Shown one piece after another: positions 46,791 to 58,488 of a stretch of 64,000 bases of DNA (position 1 is the stretch's first letter; every line of letters begins with the position of its first letter). The notes under the pieces are model-generated. The model was not told where the DNA came from. It did not search any database and was given only the letters and a program-made list of their open reading frames with translations. The stretch comes from Sipunculus nudus (Eukaryota > Annelida > Sipuncula > Golfingiida > Sipunculidae), in NCBI GenBank assembly GCA_026874595.1, contig CM049322.1:45138840-45202839 (forward strand), given 5' to 3'. The translations under genes were made by a program, and so were the position numbers.

Positions 46791-49700
46791 ATATAACCTA
46801 GTACTATAGATCAGAATCAATAATGACATATAAAATAGAATCTTGGTCCGAGTGATTTTTCACTCAGATTTGTTAAAATAATCAGAGATTAAGATTTACA
46901 TATTTTGTTAGCAACTATAGGATTTCGAGTACAATCTGCAGATCTACTCACAGGGAGTGTAACCATGCTGAATTTATGACCATATGATTTCTAGATCAAG
47001 CGTGGTCTCTACTCTGCAGCTTGTCCAGCATCTATAGTTGGCAAGCCAGACCATGCACAGCAGGCTGACCACATGTTGCTTTCACAGAGCAGCACAGAAC
47101 CAGCCATCAATGTCTTGGATGCTGGTATTGCATGCACTCACACTGACCCTGTCCACCACATGCAGTCTTAAACAATGAGGTCTTAACGAGTTCCTGGGCA
47201 TGTCTGCTGTGTACAGGCACAGGGTATGTGAATACCAGTGACAAAATCACACTGAATCACGGGTAACACAATTTTAGCAAAAGTTTTGACATTATTGCTT
47301 ATTCAGGGTTAGTATTAAGAGTAACTAAACACTTCATTCCAGTGTTGTAGTTCAGTTCTAACTATCATTCCAGGCCAGTCGATTCCAAGTCCGTGTGTGA
47401 CTGAAAATAATTGTCTTGATTATAACAGTCATGAAACTTTGAAAACAAGCTGGACTTATTTTTTTAGCACTTGCCTCCAAGTTTGAATTTAATTCTGAGT
47501 CCCTAGAAAGTGCACTTGAGTCTGGACTCGAGTCTACGTCTTGACTCAATTCGAGTACAACATCAGTGAACCCTTCACAGTTCAGATTTTTGTGTGAACT
47601 GTGGTGGAAAGACAGAGACAGGAACAGAAAAAAAATCACTGAAAAAAAATGCACTTATGTAAATGTCCCTAAAATAAATAATCAGGCGAAAGTTCACAAT
47701 AGCCTAAAATGATTATTAGCATTTAAAAATCAACTAGTTTATTTTTTTTTATATTTTATATACATCTTACTAATTTTAATTGTTATAATTCATCTATTTA
47801 TAGCATTGTGAGATTTTGGTAGAAACTTTTTGTGGTTCAAATTTCATGAAAATATATTGAGTGGCTCAAAGTTATAGTGTTAACAAATAATTATTTTTAT
47901 AACTTGAACTTGAAGATAAAGATCAAGGTCATACATTTCCCATCCTGTTTGAACTTTTTTTTCTTTTTGTGAAACAAATTCACAAGAAATCGTAGAAACA
48001 ATGAGCAATAGTTCTGCTTATTTGACCTTGAACATCTAGGGCAAGGTCATCAGTTTTTGAACTCAGTTGAAACAGAGTGTTCTAAATTGGAGGAAAAACA
48101 CCACGCCGACTACAGACAACATCACCGACTGTCTCCCCCATGGGAAATGACATTTAATGCCTCTCATTGAATTTTTATTTACTGTTTACATATAGCAGTC
48201 AGAAACTAATAATACACAATTATGTACTATTAGGTAGTAAGTCAGGTCAGTTAAAAACATGATTGAAATAAAACTGCATTAAAATAAAGGAAAGTTATAG
48301 TTTCAGCTAAGATTTTTTTAGTATAGTATTTATATATTTGTTATGCATTAAAACACACACACACATATGCCCTAACACACACATGTTATAAAAAAGTTAC
48401 TTGTGAAAATTTGTTAGCACATATTAATTTAGGTCTAGGATGGGCTTATCTTCTACTGCACACTTTTATGGTTGGAATGTTTTCTTGTTAGAACTTTTAA
48501 TTACATTGTGTTTTAAAGTGTCATTCTTATTGGTCAATATTAATTTGATGATGTGTATGTTAATGAAATTTCATCAAATTATCCAACTTTTCAACAAAAT
48601 TTCAGTCTTTCCTTGGTAATATATAGTGATATCCTGTACCGCATGTCATCATGGTAACGCCATCACTTTATGATACATTTAATTAATAATACTTTAGCTC
48701 ATTTGTCATAAATCAGTTTCTAATTAGTAATTTTTAAACTGTACACAATTTTTTACCCATGCTATATATGAGTATTTTTACATATGTACATACCTCTACA
48801 AATTGTTGATAAGTAATAATCTCAAATATCATAGTCAGCAGATTGGGTTCTTCACTCTATAAAAAAATAGAGAGTGAATTGCTTATAAGACTAATCTGCT
48901 GGATCTGTGCGTTGATCAGCCCTGAAAACTTGCCTGTGCACGTAGACCTGTGCATGCAGTCATGCAAATAACAGAAAGCCAACTAGAAATACATGCCCAG
49001 AAGTGACACAGACCTGATTGCACTGACCTACATCCACAAACACCAGTAATTACAGGTCTGCATGTGGGCAGTCAGGCCAGTGCTGGACAACAGTGAGGTG
49101 GTCAGAGAAGATAATAAAGAGGTGTTATTAAAAGGGCAATCCTGTGGGGATCCATTCAGAGAGAGTTAAAATTTAATATTTATAGTTAACATATAAATTG
49201 GTAACATAAATAATTCCAGTATTCACGTTTTTACCGAGGGGGGACAACGCATAAATTGTCCCCCTCACTTTTTAGTCACCTTTAGGGAATTTCCAAACGT
49301 CTTTATTTCGCATTTTTGCTTGATTTTGTACATTATTTGTGAAACGATCCCTTTTTTGTTTACTTTCATTTTAATCCATCCCAAAATGGATAAATAATTA
49401 ACCGCATGCTTTACTTAATACATTTAATTATAAAATTGAGCTAGACCTGGCATGAGTCATCCGCCGTGAGTAAGTGTTGACAGCACTGGTCATGACATGG
49501 CGAGCGTTTTACAAGTGCAATACAATAATATAGCTGTTGTCGAATTGTCAAACAGAATTGTTGTTTAGGATCATCAGGAAAAAGACCAATAGCGCGAACA
49601 GGAATTCTCGATTTTTCACTCAAAATTTAATCAAACAATCGGACATAATGCCAAAAACTGGCATTTTTAAATAGATCTACTTGTCTTAACTTAAGGCATG

Positions 49701-50571
49701 CGTGCAAAAATAATTAGGTCGTATTCATGGCATAATGGTTACATCCAATACATAACTCCTGCGTTTATAAATTAACACTTCACATGATAGTTTGGAAAAC
49801 TCCTGAAGAACATATCCTCTAAACAAAAAAAAAGATCGTGGCCAATTATCTGTTTATAATATCTCACTTATAAGCACTAAAACCATTGCTCACAGACAAT
49901 TTCCCGCCATGAAAAAAGTATACCAGATACGAGTCTCTTACTGGTTCTCTTTCTGAGCGTGCTATAGACAGGGCGTCTTTATGTAAATATGCTGTCTATT
50001 ACTCGTCAAAATACAACGAAATAACAGTATTTTGCACCTCTGCATATATTTATCAAACACTAAAATACTAATGAAAAATAGTAACTACAAGAGAATTTTC
50101 GTATTTCTCTCAGGATGATGAAGGAATATATAAGTTACCACTCGTTTGTTAAAATAAATTGAATTTGCCGGGGAAATGACGTAATGTTTTCAGAAACGTC
50201 CATGGTTAAAATTTCGAGTATGACCGGCCTTTATTCGAGCTGTACAATTTAAAACTATCCTTTCAGACGATGTAAGACATCGGATAATTGGATTATCATA
50301 AGACAATTAAGGGAATGCAAAACAAATAGGCTAAAATGGCGGATATTTTTCGAAAGAAGTATTGCAGAGTAATCTGAATATATTTGACAGAATACAAACA
50401 TATTCTTAATAATAAGTATTGTGTTGACTGTCATTTTTTTTGTCTTAAAAAGCACTTTGTTGTATTTTGCTATACTGAATTAGCTGTAGCTCAAGGGGGG
50501 GGGGCCTTTAGTCCCCTGAACCCCGCTTTCGCATACTTTCATCTGGCATTTGTACACATTATGTATACATG

Positions 50572-50573
<2 letters not shown>
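46787..50573. other. intergenic, no gene supported
   Basis: Two GC-richer patches (about 46985-47240 and 48890-49130) have similar composition but no aligned exon. ORFs at 47358-47654 and 49441-49623 (minus) lack domains. TTGACCTTGAACATC and GGCAAGGTCAT at about 48023-48050 belong to a repeat style common here. A G/C stem-loop lies at 49236-49266. Confidence 0.45.
49236..49266. other. stem-loop GAGGGGGGACAA / TTGTCCCCCTC
   Basis: An 11-bp stem (one extra G on the left) with an 8-nt loop. It is isolated in AT-rich sequence and role unknown. It does not match the histone mRNA or other known hairpins. Confidence 0.5.
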
Positions 50574-50617
<44 letters not shown>

Positions 50618-50640
50618 TATATATAAATATATATGCGCCT
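50574..50640. repeat. (TA)n microsatellite
   Basis: TA run from about 50574 to 50612 followed by imperfect TATAT. The Ile/Tyr-rich open frames here are artefacts of it. A run of about 9 G lies at about 50496. Confidence 0.95.
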
Positions 50641-51179
50641 ATGAAACTTCTCCCCTAAACCTTGCAGACCACTCGACGCCCATGTGTCAAGATATCTGTA
50701 GCCCTTTTAATAAATCTTATTGTATATTTCATAAAATTTAATAATTGAATATGGACGAATATTTTTCAAAACTTTCAAGATAGGACTTTAAACGAACAGG
50801 GATGTTGACTTGATGTAGGAACATAGGATATTATAAAATAATGCTTACAATATTTTAATTAGTATGTTAATATACTAATATAAATAATTGGTGCTTTTTT
50901 CCACTTTAACCACAATTGGTCTGTTTTTTTTCCATTCAATTTAATTACTTTATTTTTTTTTAATTGATACATTTACAATGCTCACTTCAGATTATCACTT
51001 CAGCTTATGCAGCCCCATTGTATCTCCCATTATATATTAATACGCACACATAACTGGGCAATTTTTTTTCAAGCAAGAATCTGTGCAAATAATCTTTAAA
51101 TTCATCTGTGTACAGACAGGAATGTGAATAAACGTCATGTGCAGTATTTGATCATTGAAATATATAAATTAAATATGAA
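50641..51179. other. AT-rich intergenic
   Basis: No supported feature. Confidence 0.45.
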
Positions 51180-51900
51180 CTATATTTCATAAGGCCTTTT
51201 TTGGCAGATACGGAGCACTACTTTAAGCCCCCACCCTAGCTGTCAATGTGGCCTGTGATAACCAGATAATACAGCTGGTCAGCTCTTTAATGGTCCCCAG
51301 GGAGGAGCATAGGGGGACCTCACTGGGATGCAGCAGTTTTTGGACAAAAAAATTTTAATGAGGATGTAGCAGATTGATATAAAAAAATACTTTGGAGATA
51401 TTAGTGCAAGATTTGAAATCTATTGTTTCAAAAAGAGTCCGTCAAATCTGTGGCCTGTGAAATGCTATACGTGAGACGCAAGAACCAGCAAGCAGGCGAA
51501 TTAGAGGATAACTTAAAGACAAACAGATATACTGACATAGTGACAAACAATTGAGACTAGATGACTTTAAAAGTTTATGGAAAAGACCAAGAGGAAGAAA
51601 GTAAGCTATAGTTTACTTTATTGAGGTTTATAGTTTTGGAGATATGGCTAAAAAATGATTTCTTGGGGAAGTTCAAGTTCAGCGCCCCCTAACGGCCATA
51701 TCTGAAAAACGAAAAAAAATTCTAAACATTAGTGTTTAACATAAGATTGGTCAGTTTCAATATGATTCTGCATACTGGTGGACTCTAGCTATCACTAAGC
51801 GACATCTCGAAATATCTCGTTTAATGATATATTTAACGAGATATTGCGAGACTTGTAATGTAATCAAATAATATTACTTGAATGCTTCCAGACGCGTATT
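51180..51900. repeat. family B copies leading into TCTCG block
   Basis: GTGGCCTGTGAAATGCTA, GACGCAAGAACCAGCAAGCAG, AGACAAACAGATATACTGAC, GAGGTTTATAG and CAGCGCCCCCTAACGGCC (about 51680) are followed by a TGGACTCTAGCTATCA string and TATCTCGTTTAATGATAT. The same succession, from family B into TCTCGTTTGACGAAATATTG, occurs at 54230-54600, so the two blocks are paralogous. Confidence 0.75.
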
Positions 51901-52072
51901 TCCTTTGTTCTAACTCTACGTTCAAATCTGCTTGCATCACAGGGTCATGAAAAGTGACCATGCAAGTGTAGTTGCATGGTGGCTTTCCAAATATGGCAAA
52001 GAATTGGTGGGTAGCCAAAAAAATGACACGCGAGACCTTTGACCAAGGAGGCGGGGCATGTAGGACAAATCA

Positions 52073-52216
52073 GTTATAGCCCAATGAAATGTAAAGCAAG
52101 CCCTGAGATTTGCTTGGCTCGTGTCTATCATGGCATAACGCCTTAACGGCTCGCCTGCCATGTGACACAAGCCTCGCAAACCTCACGGCTTGCATTACAT
52201 TTCATTGGGCTATAAC
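52073..52216. mobile_element. 144-bp hairpin element
   Basis: GTTATAGCCCAATGAAATGT at 52073 and its inverted partner ending at 52216 share 30 bp with one mismatch. The pairing continues inward through GCAAGCC, TTTGC, GGCTCGTGTC / GACACAAGCC and CATGGC / GCCATG, so nearly the whole segment folds on itself. It is flanked by AT-rich TTTG/ACAAAT sequence. Structure is MITE- or foldback-like; no target duplication was fixed. Confidence 0.75.
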
Positions 52217-52229
52217 AAATACAAATCTC

Positions 52230-53090
52230 ATATTTACGCGTTTGACGAGATATAGAGCGAGTTTTGGCAAGACTTGCAGTTTGGTCTTGTCAAACTGGTC
52301 ATATGTTATGAAAAGCTGATAACTAGACCTGTGTTGCTGTAAAGGTCTCCCTGTTTATACGCAATACCGTGAAATCTCATATTTTCTCGCTTGACGAAAA
52401 ATAGTGAAGGTTTTGCTTGATTTGCAGTTTTATCATGTCCAGCTGGCCAAATTAAAAAAAAAATGCTGAAAACTAGACCTGTTTTACTGTCAAAGTCGCC
52501 GAGTTATGAGCATTCGCGTGATATCTAGTTTTTCCTCCCTTGGTGAGATATAGTGCGAGATTCGGTGAGACTTAGTTTTATCCTGTCCAGCTGGCTTAAT
52601 GTTCCAAAATGCCGAAAACTAGACCTGTTTAACTGTCAAAGGCGTCAAGTTAAGGGCATCTCCGTGAAATCTCGTTCTTTTTCCCGTTTGGAGATTCGGG
52701 CCAGTCTTTCAGTTTTGTCATGTCAAGCTGTCGAAGTGTTTTGGAATGCCGAAATCTAGACGTTTCTCGCCGTTAAAGTCGCCGAGATATGAAATTCTGT
52801 GAATAAAAATATTTCTTTTTTCTCATTTGACGAGACATCTTGCGAGATTTGGCCAAGCTTCCGTTTTGGCCAAACGTTACGAAATGCCAAAACTTAACCG
52901 GACTAGGATTGAAATTTCCGAATTATTAGCATTTTCATGCAATCTCGATTTTTCTGTTTACCGAGATATGGTGCGAGATTTGTCCAGTTTATCACGTCAA
53001 GTTAGCCATAATCTGCCCAGTGTAAAAGTCGCCGAATTATAAGAATTTTCGCAAAATCTCTTTTTTTCTCGTTTGACAATGTGCAATTGT
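52230..53090. repeat. divergent tandem array, about 115-150 bp unit
   Basis: Unit landmarks: TTTGACGAGATAT, TGCGAGATTTGG, GCAGTTTTATCATGTCCAGC, AATGCCGAAAACTAGACCTG, GTCAAAGTCGCCGAGTTATG and TGAAATCTCG. Units restart at about 52247, 52393, 52544, 52690, 52829, 52960 and 53075. Copies are strongly diverged and shortened toward the right end. Confidence 0.8.
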
Positions 53091-53159
53091 TTAATGTCTA
53101 GCTAGCCATAAGCTGCCCAGTGACTAAAAACAGACCTTTGTAGCTTAAAAATTTGACAA

Positions 53160-53560
53160 AGGATAGCATGAATATTTAAAAATTATCAAGTTTCAAGTCA
53201 ATTGCTGCTACACTCTTGCCAGGAGAGTGGGGAAAAACAGACAAACTAGACGACCATAGGTCTAGCGCGTGCTGGAAGTTTAAATGGCAGACAGACGGAC
53301 AGACAAAACATGTTGTCGGTTTTCTATCATTTGAAAATTGCAACCTGTAGAGCGCACACAGACAAGAAGACAGACAGACAGACACACAGAACTGACCAAC
53401 TTGCTGGCCGAAATTTTTATTCCGGCAAGCAACAAACAGACAAACAGACTAGACGACCATAGATTGAGCGCTTGTAGGAAGTTGAAATGACAGAAAAATG
53501 GACAAACAGAACAAACTGTTAATTTTCTATCAATTGAGTGACTCTCAGAGCGATTGCTTG
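53160..53560. repeat. GACAGACA-rich segment with hairpin unit
   Basis: Repeated GACAGACAGACAGAC strings and one GGCCGAAATTTTTATTCCGGC hairpin-like unit (about 53406), related to the minisatellite at 54970-55305. Minus-strand Ser/Val/Cys/Leu peptide frames are artefacts. Confidence 0.7.
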
Positions 53561-53579
53561 GAAGTTTGGTCTGTTGAAC

Positions 53580-54610
53580 GACATATATCACACAATGGAA
53601 AAGGAAATATGACATAAAACTAACAACAGACAGACATACTGACACATCTGAGTTAACAGATTACCAGACAAAAGTGGGCCAGGTAAAGAGAAACAAAATG
53701 AGTTTTTCTAAGCAGGTAAGATTTTGAGATACGGCCAAAAATGATATGGTGTGGAGGTTCTACCGCAGTAGCCCCTAGCGGCCATATCCCAAAAAATAAA
53801 AATATGCTTTCGAGATATAAGTGTAGGAAATAAGATGTACCAATTTCAAAATGATTCCTGCAAATATGTGCCTTAAACATTATCAAATGTATGACGCAAG
53901 ATCATACAAGCAGGCGCAATTGGGGATAACTAACAACCAGACAGACATACTGATTAAGTGACACAAGGTTTAGACCAGACTAGTTAAATAGGTTATGAAG
54001 AGGACCAAGGGAAACAGAAAAAGCTATAGCTTATGTAGCTCAGGTTTATAGTATTGGTGATATGGTCAAAAAGTGATAGCTGGTGGTGGTTCCGGTGCAG
54101 CACCCCCAGCGGTCATATCCGTAAAATGAAATATTTTTTTTCGAGATATTACTTTAAGACATAAGATGTACCAGTTTCAATTCCAGGATTCTTCCAAAAA
54201 TGTGGCCTGTAGAATGCTAAATGTCAGACGCAAGAACAAGCTGCCGGCGAATTCGAGTACAACTTACAAACAGACAGACATATTGACAAAGTGACACAAG
54301 ATTGAGACCAGATGACTTACTCAGGTTATGGAGAAGACCCTAAGGACGAAAATAAGCTATAGTTTCTGTAATTGAGGTTTATCGTTTCCGAGATATTGCT
54401 AAAAATGATGAGTTGGGGAGATTCAAGTGCAGCGCCCCCTCGCGGCCATATTCTGAATTATAAAATCGTATCAAGATTTAACTGTAAGACATAAGATATA
54501 CCAGTATCAAAATTATTCCTGCACACTTGTTGACTCTAAACTATCATTAAACGATATTTCTAAACGTCTCGTTTGACGAAATATTGTACAAGATATTGCA
54601 AGACTTGTAA
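53580..54610. repeat. family B, three tandem copies
   Basis: GACAGACATACTGAC-like starts lie at about 53628, 53939 and 54270. The CAGCGCCCC-type motif lies at about 53766 (changed to GCAGTAGCCCCTAGCGG), 54097 and 54428. The unit is about 320-335 bp, as at 8.4-9.4 kb. The last copy ends in the TCTCGTTTGACG block. Confidence 0.8.
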
Positions 54611-54968
54611 TAAAAACAAATATGACTCCTTGTTTGCTGCCTGATGCAAAAAAACTGGACCTTTGCAGCCTTAAAACTTACAAAGATAGAAAAATATGAC
54701 CCTTTTTCTTCGAATATCATAATTTTTACTCGAAAATGCGTAACCATGGTAACAACAGAAATCAGTTATATACACACCAGGAAAAAGGCATTGGAATGAC
54801 GAAAAATGAGCTACAGTTGAAGTTAATACGACTAATAGTAACAAAGATATGAAAAAAAAAAGTTTTGTAAACTTTTGGTGACCTTGACCTTGACCTTTGA
54901 ACAATATTGACCATTAAGAACAGGTTTCGAGGACATCTTATTAAGTACCAATCGTGTACGTTTAAATC
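54611..54968. other. repeat-associated sequence with TGACCT motifs
   Basis: TGACCTTGACCTTGACCT then TTGAAC at 54879-54902 provides tandem nuclear-receptor-type half-sites (minus AGGTCA). Nothing else is recognised. Confidence 0.5.
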
Positions 54969-54969
54969 G

Positions 54970-55305
54970 GGCAAGCAACAGACATACGGTGCCGACCAAC
55001 ATGCTTGCCGAAATCTTAGATTACGGTAAGCAACAAACAAACAAACAGACTTCCGCGACTGACCAACCTGCTTGCCGAGATCGGAGATTTCCTGCAAGCA
55101 AAAAACAAACATACGGAAATCACCAACATGCTTGTCGTAATCTTTGATTCCGGCAAGCAACACACATACAGAACTGATCAATATGCTTGCCGAAATCTTT
55201 GTTTCCGGTAAGCAACAAACACACAGATAAACATACAGAACTGATCAACATGCTTGCCGAAATTTCTCATTCCGGCAAGCAACAGACATACGCTGCCAAA
55301 AAAAA
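54970..55305. repeat. minisatellite with a hairpin in each unit
   Basis: Five units of about 55-70 bp restart at AACATGCTTGCCGAAATC or variants (about 54999, 55068, 55128, 55181 and 55246). Each contains GCTTGCCG, then 8-10 nt, then CGGCAAGC or a close variant, which pair as an 8-bp stem. Units are joined by AACAAACAAACAGAC or AACACACATACAG linkers. Confidence 0.85.
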
Positions 55306-55339
55306 AATAAAATAAAATAACGCCCGCGGCTAGGCTCGG

Positions 55340-55720
55340 CGAAGGTAATAAAGGTCGGATTCCACATGCACGGATCCGGCAAAACGATCGCTACCTGTAG
55401 CGATTCTTAAGTTTCTGGATGGTAGGCAGGGGCAACACATGGAAAACATGCATGCCGCCATGTAGGCTCTTGGAAATCTCTCAAGATGCATTACATATTC
55501 ATAAGGAATCTTACACGTTACTAATGACGAAACTAGCACTTGAGACTTGCCTAAGTCGGGTTTTGGAGCCCGTCTCCGGTGGGGGTGCGGGTTAGGGGGC
55601 ACGTAAGTTATTTACCTTCTTTTTTCAACCAGGACTATAAAAACAACAAACAACAATCGTGGCCCTCATGCTGTGCGTTGATTAACAGACACCTCTCAGG
55701 GAAATATAAATAACCATGTT
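55340..55720. repeat. dispersed repeat family C, copy 2
   Basis: Same ordered landmarks as 35480-35900, including TGTAGCGATTCTTAAGTTTC, CATGCATGCCGCCATG, ATCTTACACGTTACTA, AAGTCGGGTTTTGG and ACACCTCTCAGGGAAA. It follows a family B block and the hairpin minisatellite directly. Confidence 0.85.
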
Positions 55721-56159
55721 CATGATATAGAATGCACAAAATAGCAGACTCATTCACAAATATATATATATTTTTTTTAATTTGATAACAAAAAGTAAAC
55801 TTGTAATAAAATGACTGCATTTCTTGTCACCTAAATAATTGCCCTTTTATCATGTAAGACAATAGTGTTAGACTTTATAGCAATTAGATCCAGTTGAGAA
55901 CATGCAGGACATCCTGCAGAAAATTAAGCGTTAAAGCATAAATAAAATCAAATTAATGCCTGCTGTATTATACGAGTGAAATGTAAGAAAATGAGCATAA
56001 CACAGCCCGCCAGGAATATAAGGAAATTAAACAAGATGTAGTAAAATGTTACTATTACCAAAAAAAGTGCTAATAGTGGTAACAGTATTATTCTTATTAT
56101 CAGGAATGAATTAATAAAAATTATAATAATAATATGTAAATATATTATTATTTAAAAAA
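55721..56159. other. AT-rich intergenic
   Basis: No supported feature. Confidence 0.45.
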
Positions 56160-56161
56160 AA

Positions 56162-56211
<50 letters not shown>
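56160..56211. repeat. (ATT)n microsatellite
   Basis: About 16 uninterrupted ATT units. On the minus strand it reads as poly-Asn at the end of an open frame, which is an artefact beyond the PAN-like exon. Confidence 0.95.
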
Positions 56212-56212
<1 letters not shown>

Positions 56213-56270
56213 CATATGAGATTATAGATCCACCGGTAGTATATCTTTGCCAGAAAAGAGATGTGCTTAC

Positions 56271-56522
56271 AGGATACAATGTAAGCCGCGGACTCAGTGG
56301 AATACTCGACACCAGTCACTGGAGACAGCAGAATTTCACAGGTCCCGTTCCTGAAGGCGTTTACAGCTCGGCATGCTGGCGATTGGTTGCATTTGGTCAA
56401 ACACTTCATTGGCTTGATGCTGGAGCGAGACTGGCCAAGTTCGAATCGGTTTGTTTGAGTTGCCAGAACTCTCGATTCCTTCTGTTTGTCGTAATACCGG
56501 CTTGTTGTTGAGGCAACGTTTT
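56271..56522 (-). CDS. orphan PAN/apple-like domain exon
   Basis: The minus strand shows a pyrimidine-rich acceptor TCTCTTATTCAG, then 252 nt open, then the donor GTAAGC. The exon is phase 1 on both sides and encodes about 84 residues. Its core, KCLTKCNQSPACRAV then GTCEILL, is the C-C-C-C spacing of PAN/apple-like domains, and matches in style and intron phase exon 2 of the lectin at 15115-15405. SSIKPMK precedes the first cysteine. No signal-peptide exon was found above 56522 and no CTLD exon below 56271. It could belong to a gene with exons outside the window, or be an exon fragment left by rearrangement. Confidence 0.55.
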
Positions 56523-57110
56523 CTGAATAAGAGAAAACGATAACATGATCAGATAAATATAACAATTATATGCACTCAAATGTAGACATTGAGCTCTGAA
56601 CAAACTAAAATTGTTTCAGAATTAATTAATTATATGAGGAAAGTGTAAAAAAAAAGTCTCTGCCCAGTTGAAGACACCATGCAGCCTCCCATATACACGC
56701 TCCCAGGACTCTGATAGCCTCAATGTGGGTGTGATTAGTTCTTATAAAGACTTGGTGAATGACATATGAACTTGTTTATCAACAACATGTTTGTAAACAC
56801 TGCAATGTTGATTAACGGGGAATAACATCTAACCAAAGGTGGCAGGTTGCATATATGCGGAGGCAGAAAGGGCACTTGTTGCAAAACACCATTTGCAAAG
56901 CTCTACCTTTTCTGACTTGCTGTCTGATGCCCCTGTTTAATTTGTTTTGATTATTGGCGGGCCCCAACATAATACGTTGATATAAACAAAACAAGCAGTC
57001 TGTGAACGGTGATATCCACGTTTTCGGACCTACTTTTTTATGAAAACTACAAGGGATAATCTATATTTTTTAAAGGTCACATAGGTGATTAGGCCCCTTT
57101 AATTGCTGGC
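56523..57110. mobile_element. region ending in a TTAA-type transposon end
   Basis: At about 57080-57103 the minus strand reads TTAAAGGGGCCTAATCACC, the same terminal sequence style as the MITE at 42752-43254. TGTTGATAAACAAG-like strings occur in both. The other end could not be fixed, so the extent is uncertain. Confidence 0.4.
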
Positions 57111-57420
57111 ATCTTTCCCATAGAGCCCTGGATTACGGGGGACTGAATTTCTGGTTACTGACCAGTCCACGCCAAAATAGATACATCGAGTAAAGAGTGC
57201 GTTTCATTTCATATGTTTTGTATATTTTATACGCCCATCATATGACGGCAGTGTTATGGTATACCATCTGTCTGCTCGTATGTCCGTCCGTTAACTATTA
57301 GTATCGCCGCGATGACTTAACGGGGCTTGATAGAATTTTTGCGAAACTCACCATAAGTACCACAAATCTATCTCACCCGAGTTCGAATAAACATTCACGC
57401 ATCTTTAATAAGGTAAACAT
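57111..57420. other. intergenic, nothing recognised
   Basis: No supported feature before the LINE remnant. Confidence 0.35.
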
Positions 57421-58288
57421 AGTGAGATGACCAATTTTAGACCAATAGCGATCGTTCCACACATAGCCAAGGTGTTTGAGAAACTTGTAAAATATCAAAT
57501 AATGAAATTTCTTATTCATGCCAATTTTATTTCGGATTGCCAGTATGATGATGTGTACATACATTATATTTGTTAATGATTTTTTTTTAACTTAAATCAG
57601 CTGAAAGTGATGCTTATGCGGAGAATTCCACCATATACTGCTATGGTACTTCGGTATCGGGGGTTCATACTTAATTACAGCAAGTTGTAAACTTTGTCTG
57701 CGAATGGTTTGCTGCTAATTGATTGTTATAGTCAAAACTAATGTAATGTTAATAGTAAGTAAAACTCGCGTAAATTGTCATACACTGAGCATAATGGCTA
57801 ACATGCACTGTACGTCTACAACAACGTTATGGAAAAAAAATATCATGCAGCCTCATACAGGCAATGACATTAGTTTATGGGGAAATCGATTGACAATGCT
57901 GGATAGAGGATGAATATAACAAATGCAAAACCAGGCAGCCCGCATCATTAATGGATGCTTTAATGTCGATGTTCGAAAAGCAACGTTAATGCAAAACTTG
58001 AATTAGATGTCCGTATGAAAACGATATGAATACTTTAAAACCCTTCTTATACATAAAATATTACATCAAACATCGCATACAGGTATACGAGAATCGTTGT
58101 CATATGTCAAACACTCTCATGATTATTCAACAAGATCTGCAACTAATAATTTAATTGCCCTTCCTAAGCCAAAAACGGAATATCATCGCTCAAGTTTCAT
58201 TTATGTGGGTCCGTTATTATGTAATACGTTACCGCATGACTTAAGAAGCGTACACTCACAGAAGATTTGTGGTGAATGCGATGTTTGA
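57421..58288 (+). pseudogene. decayed non-LTR retrotransposon reverse transcriptase
   Basis: Plus-strand pieces in order: NFRPIAIVPHIAKVFEKLVK then YQIMKFLIHANFISDCQYD (57433-57550), the start of the RT fingers and palm; a jump, then FVCEWFAAN and KTNVMLIVSKTRV (about 57690-57775), the post-palm W-N-KT-M region; QNQAARIINGCFNVDVRKAT (about 57925); and HSHDYSTRSATNNLIALPKP then KTEYHRSSFIYVGPLLCN and TLPHDLR (58112-58250), the usual C-terminal signature. The catalytic Y-A/V-DD palm motif is mostly deleted. Frame changes and stops show the copy is dead. Orientation is opposite to the two LINE tails at 37-39 kb. Confidence 0.8.
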
Positions 58289-58488
58289 TCTATAATTTCA
58301 CTATTTTATTTGTTCATACTATGCATGATTTTGTTAATGTCTTTTTCGTCAGACTGAATGTATTTATATGTATGTATGACATTGTTTATGTTAATGTTAA
58401 TGTGTTTTCTATGTCTATGTTTGTAATAAGTATCTACTAGATCCCCTGTATAAATATATTGAAATAATGATAATAATAATTCCATTAT

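Noticed and set aside
46985-49130. GC-richer patches at 46.98-47.24 and 48.89-49.13 kb as exons
   Set aside because: There are stops in all frames within short distance, with no domain pattern and no usable splice sites.
50384-50741. Ile/Tyr-rich open frames, also at 13339-13599
   Set aside because: They come from (TA)n microsatellites.
56152-56210. Poly-Asn tail on the PAN-like exon frame
   Set aside because: It is an (ATT)n microsatellite beyond a good splice donor at 56265-56270, so it is intronic or flanking.
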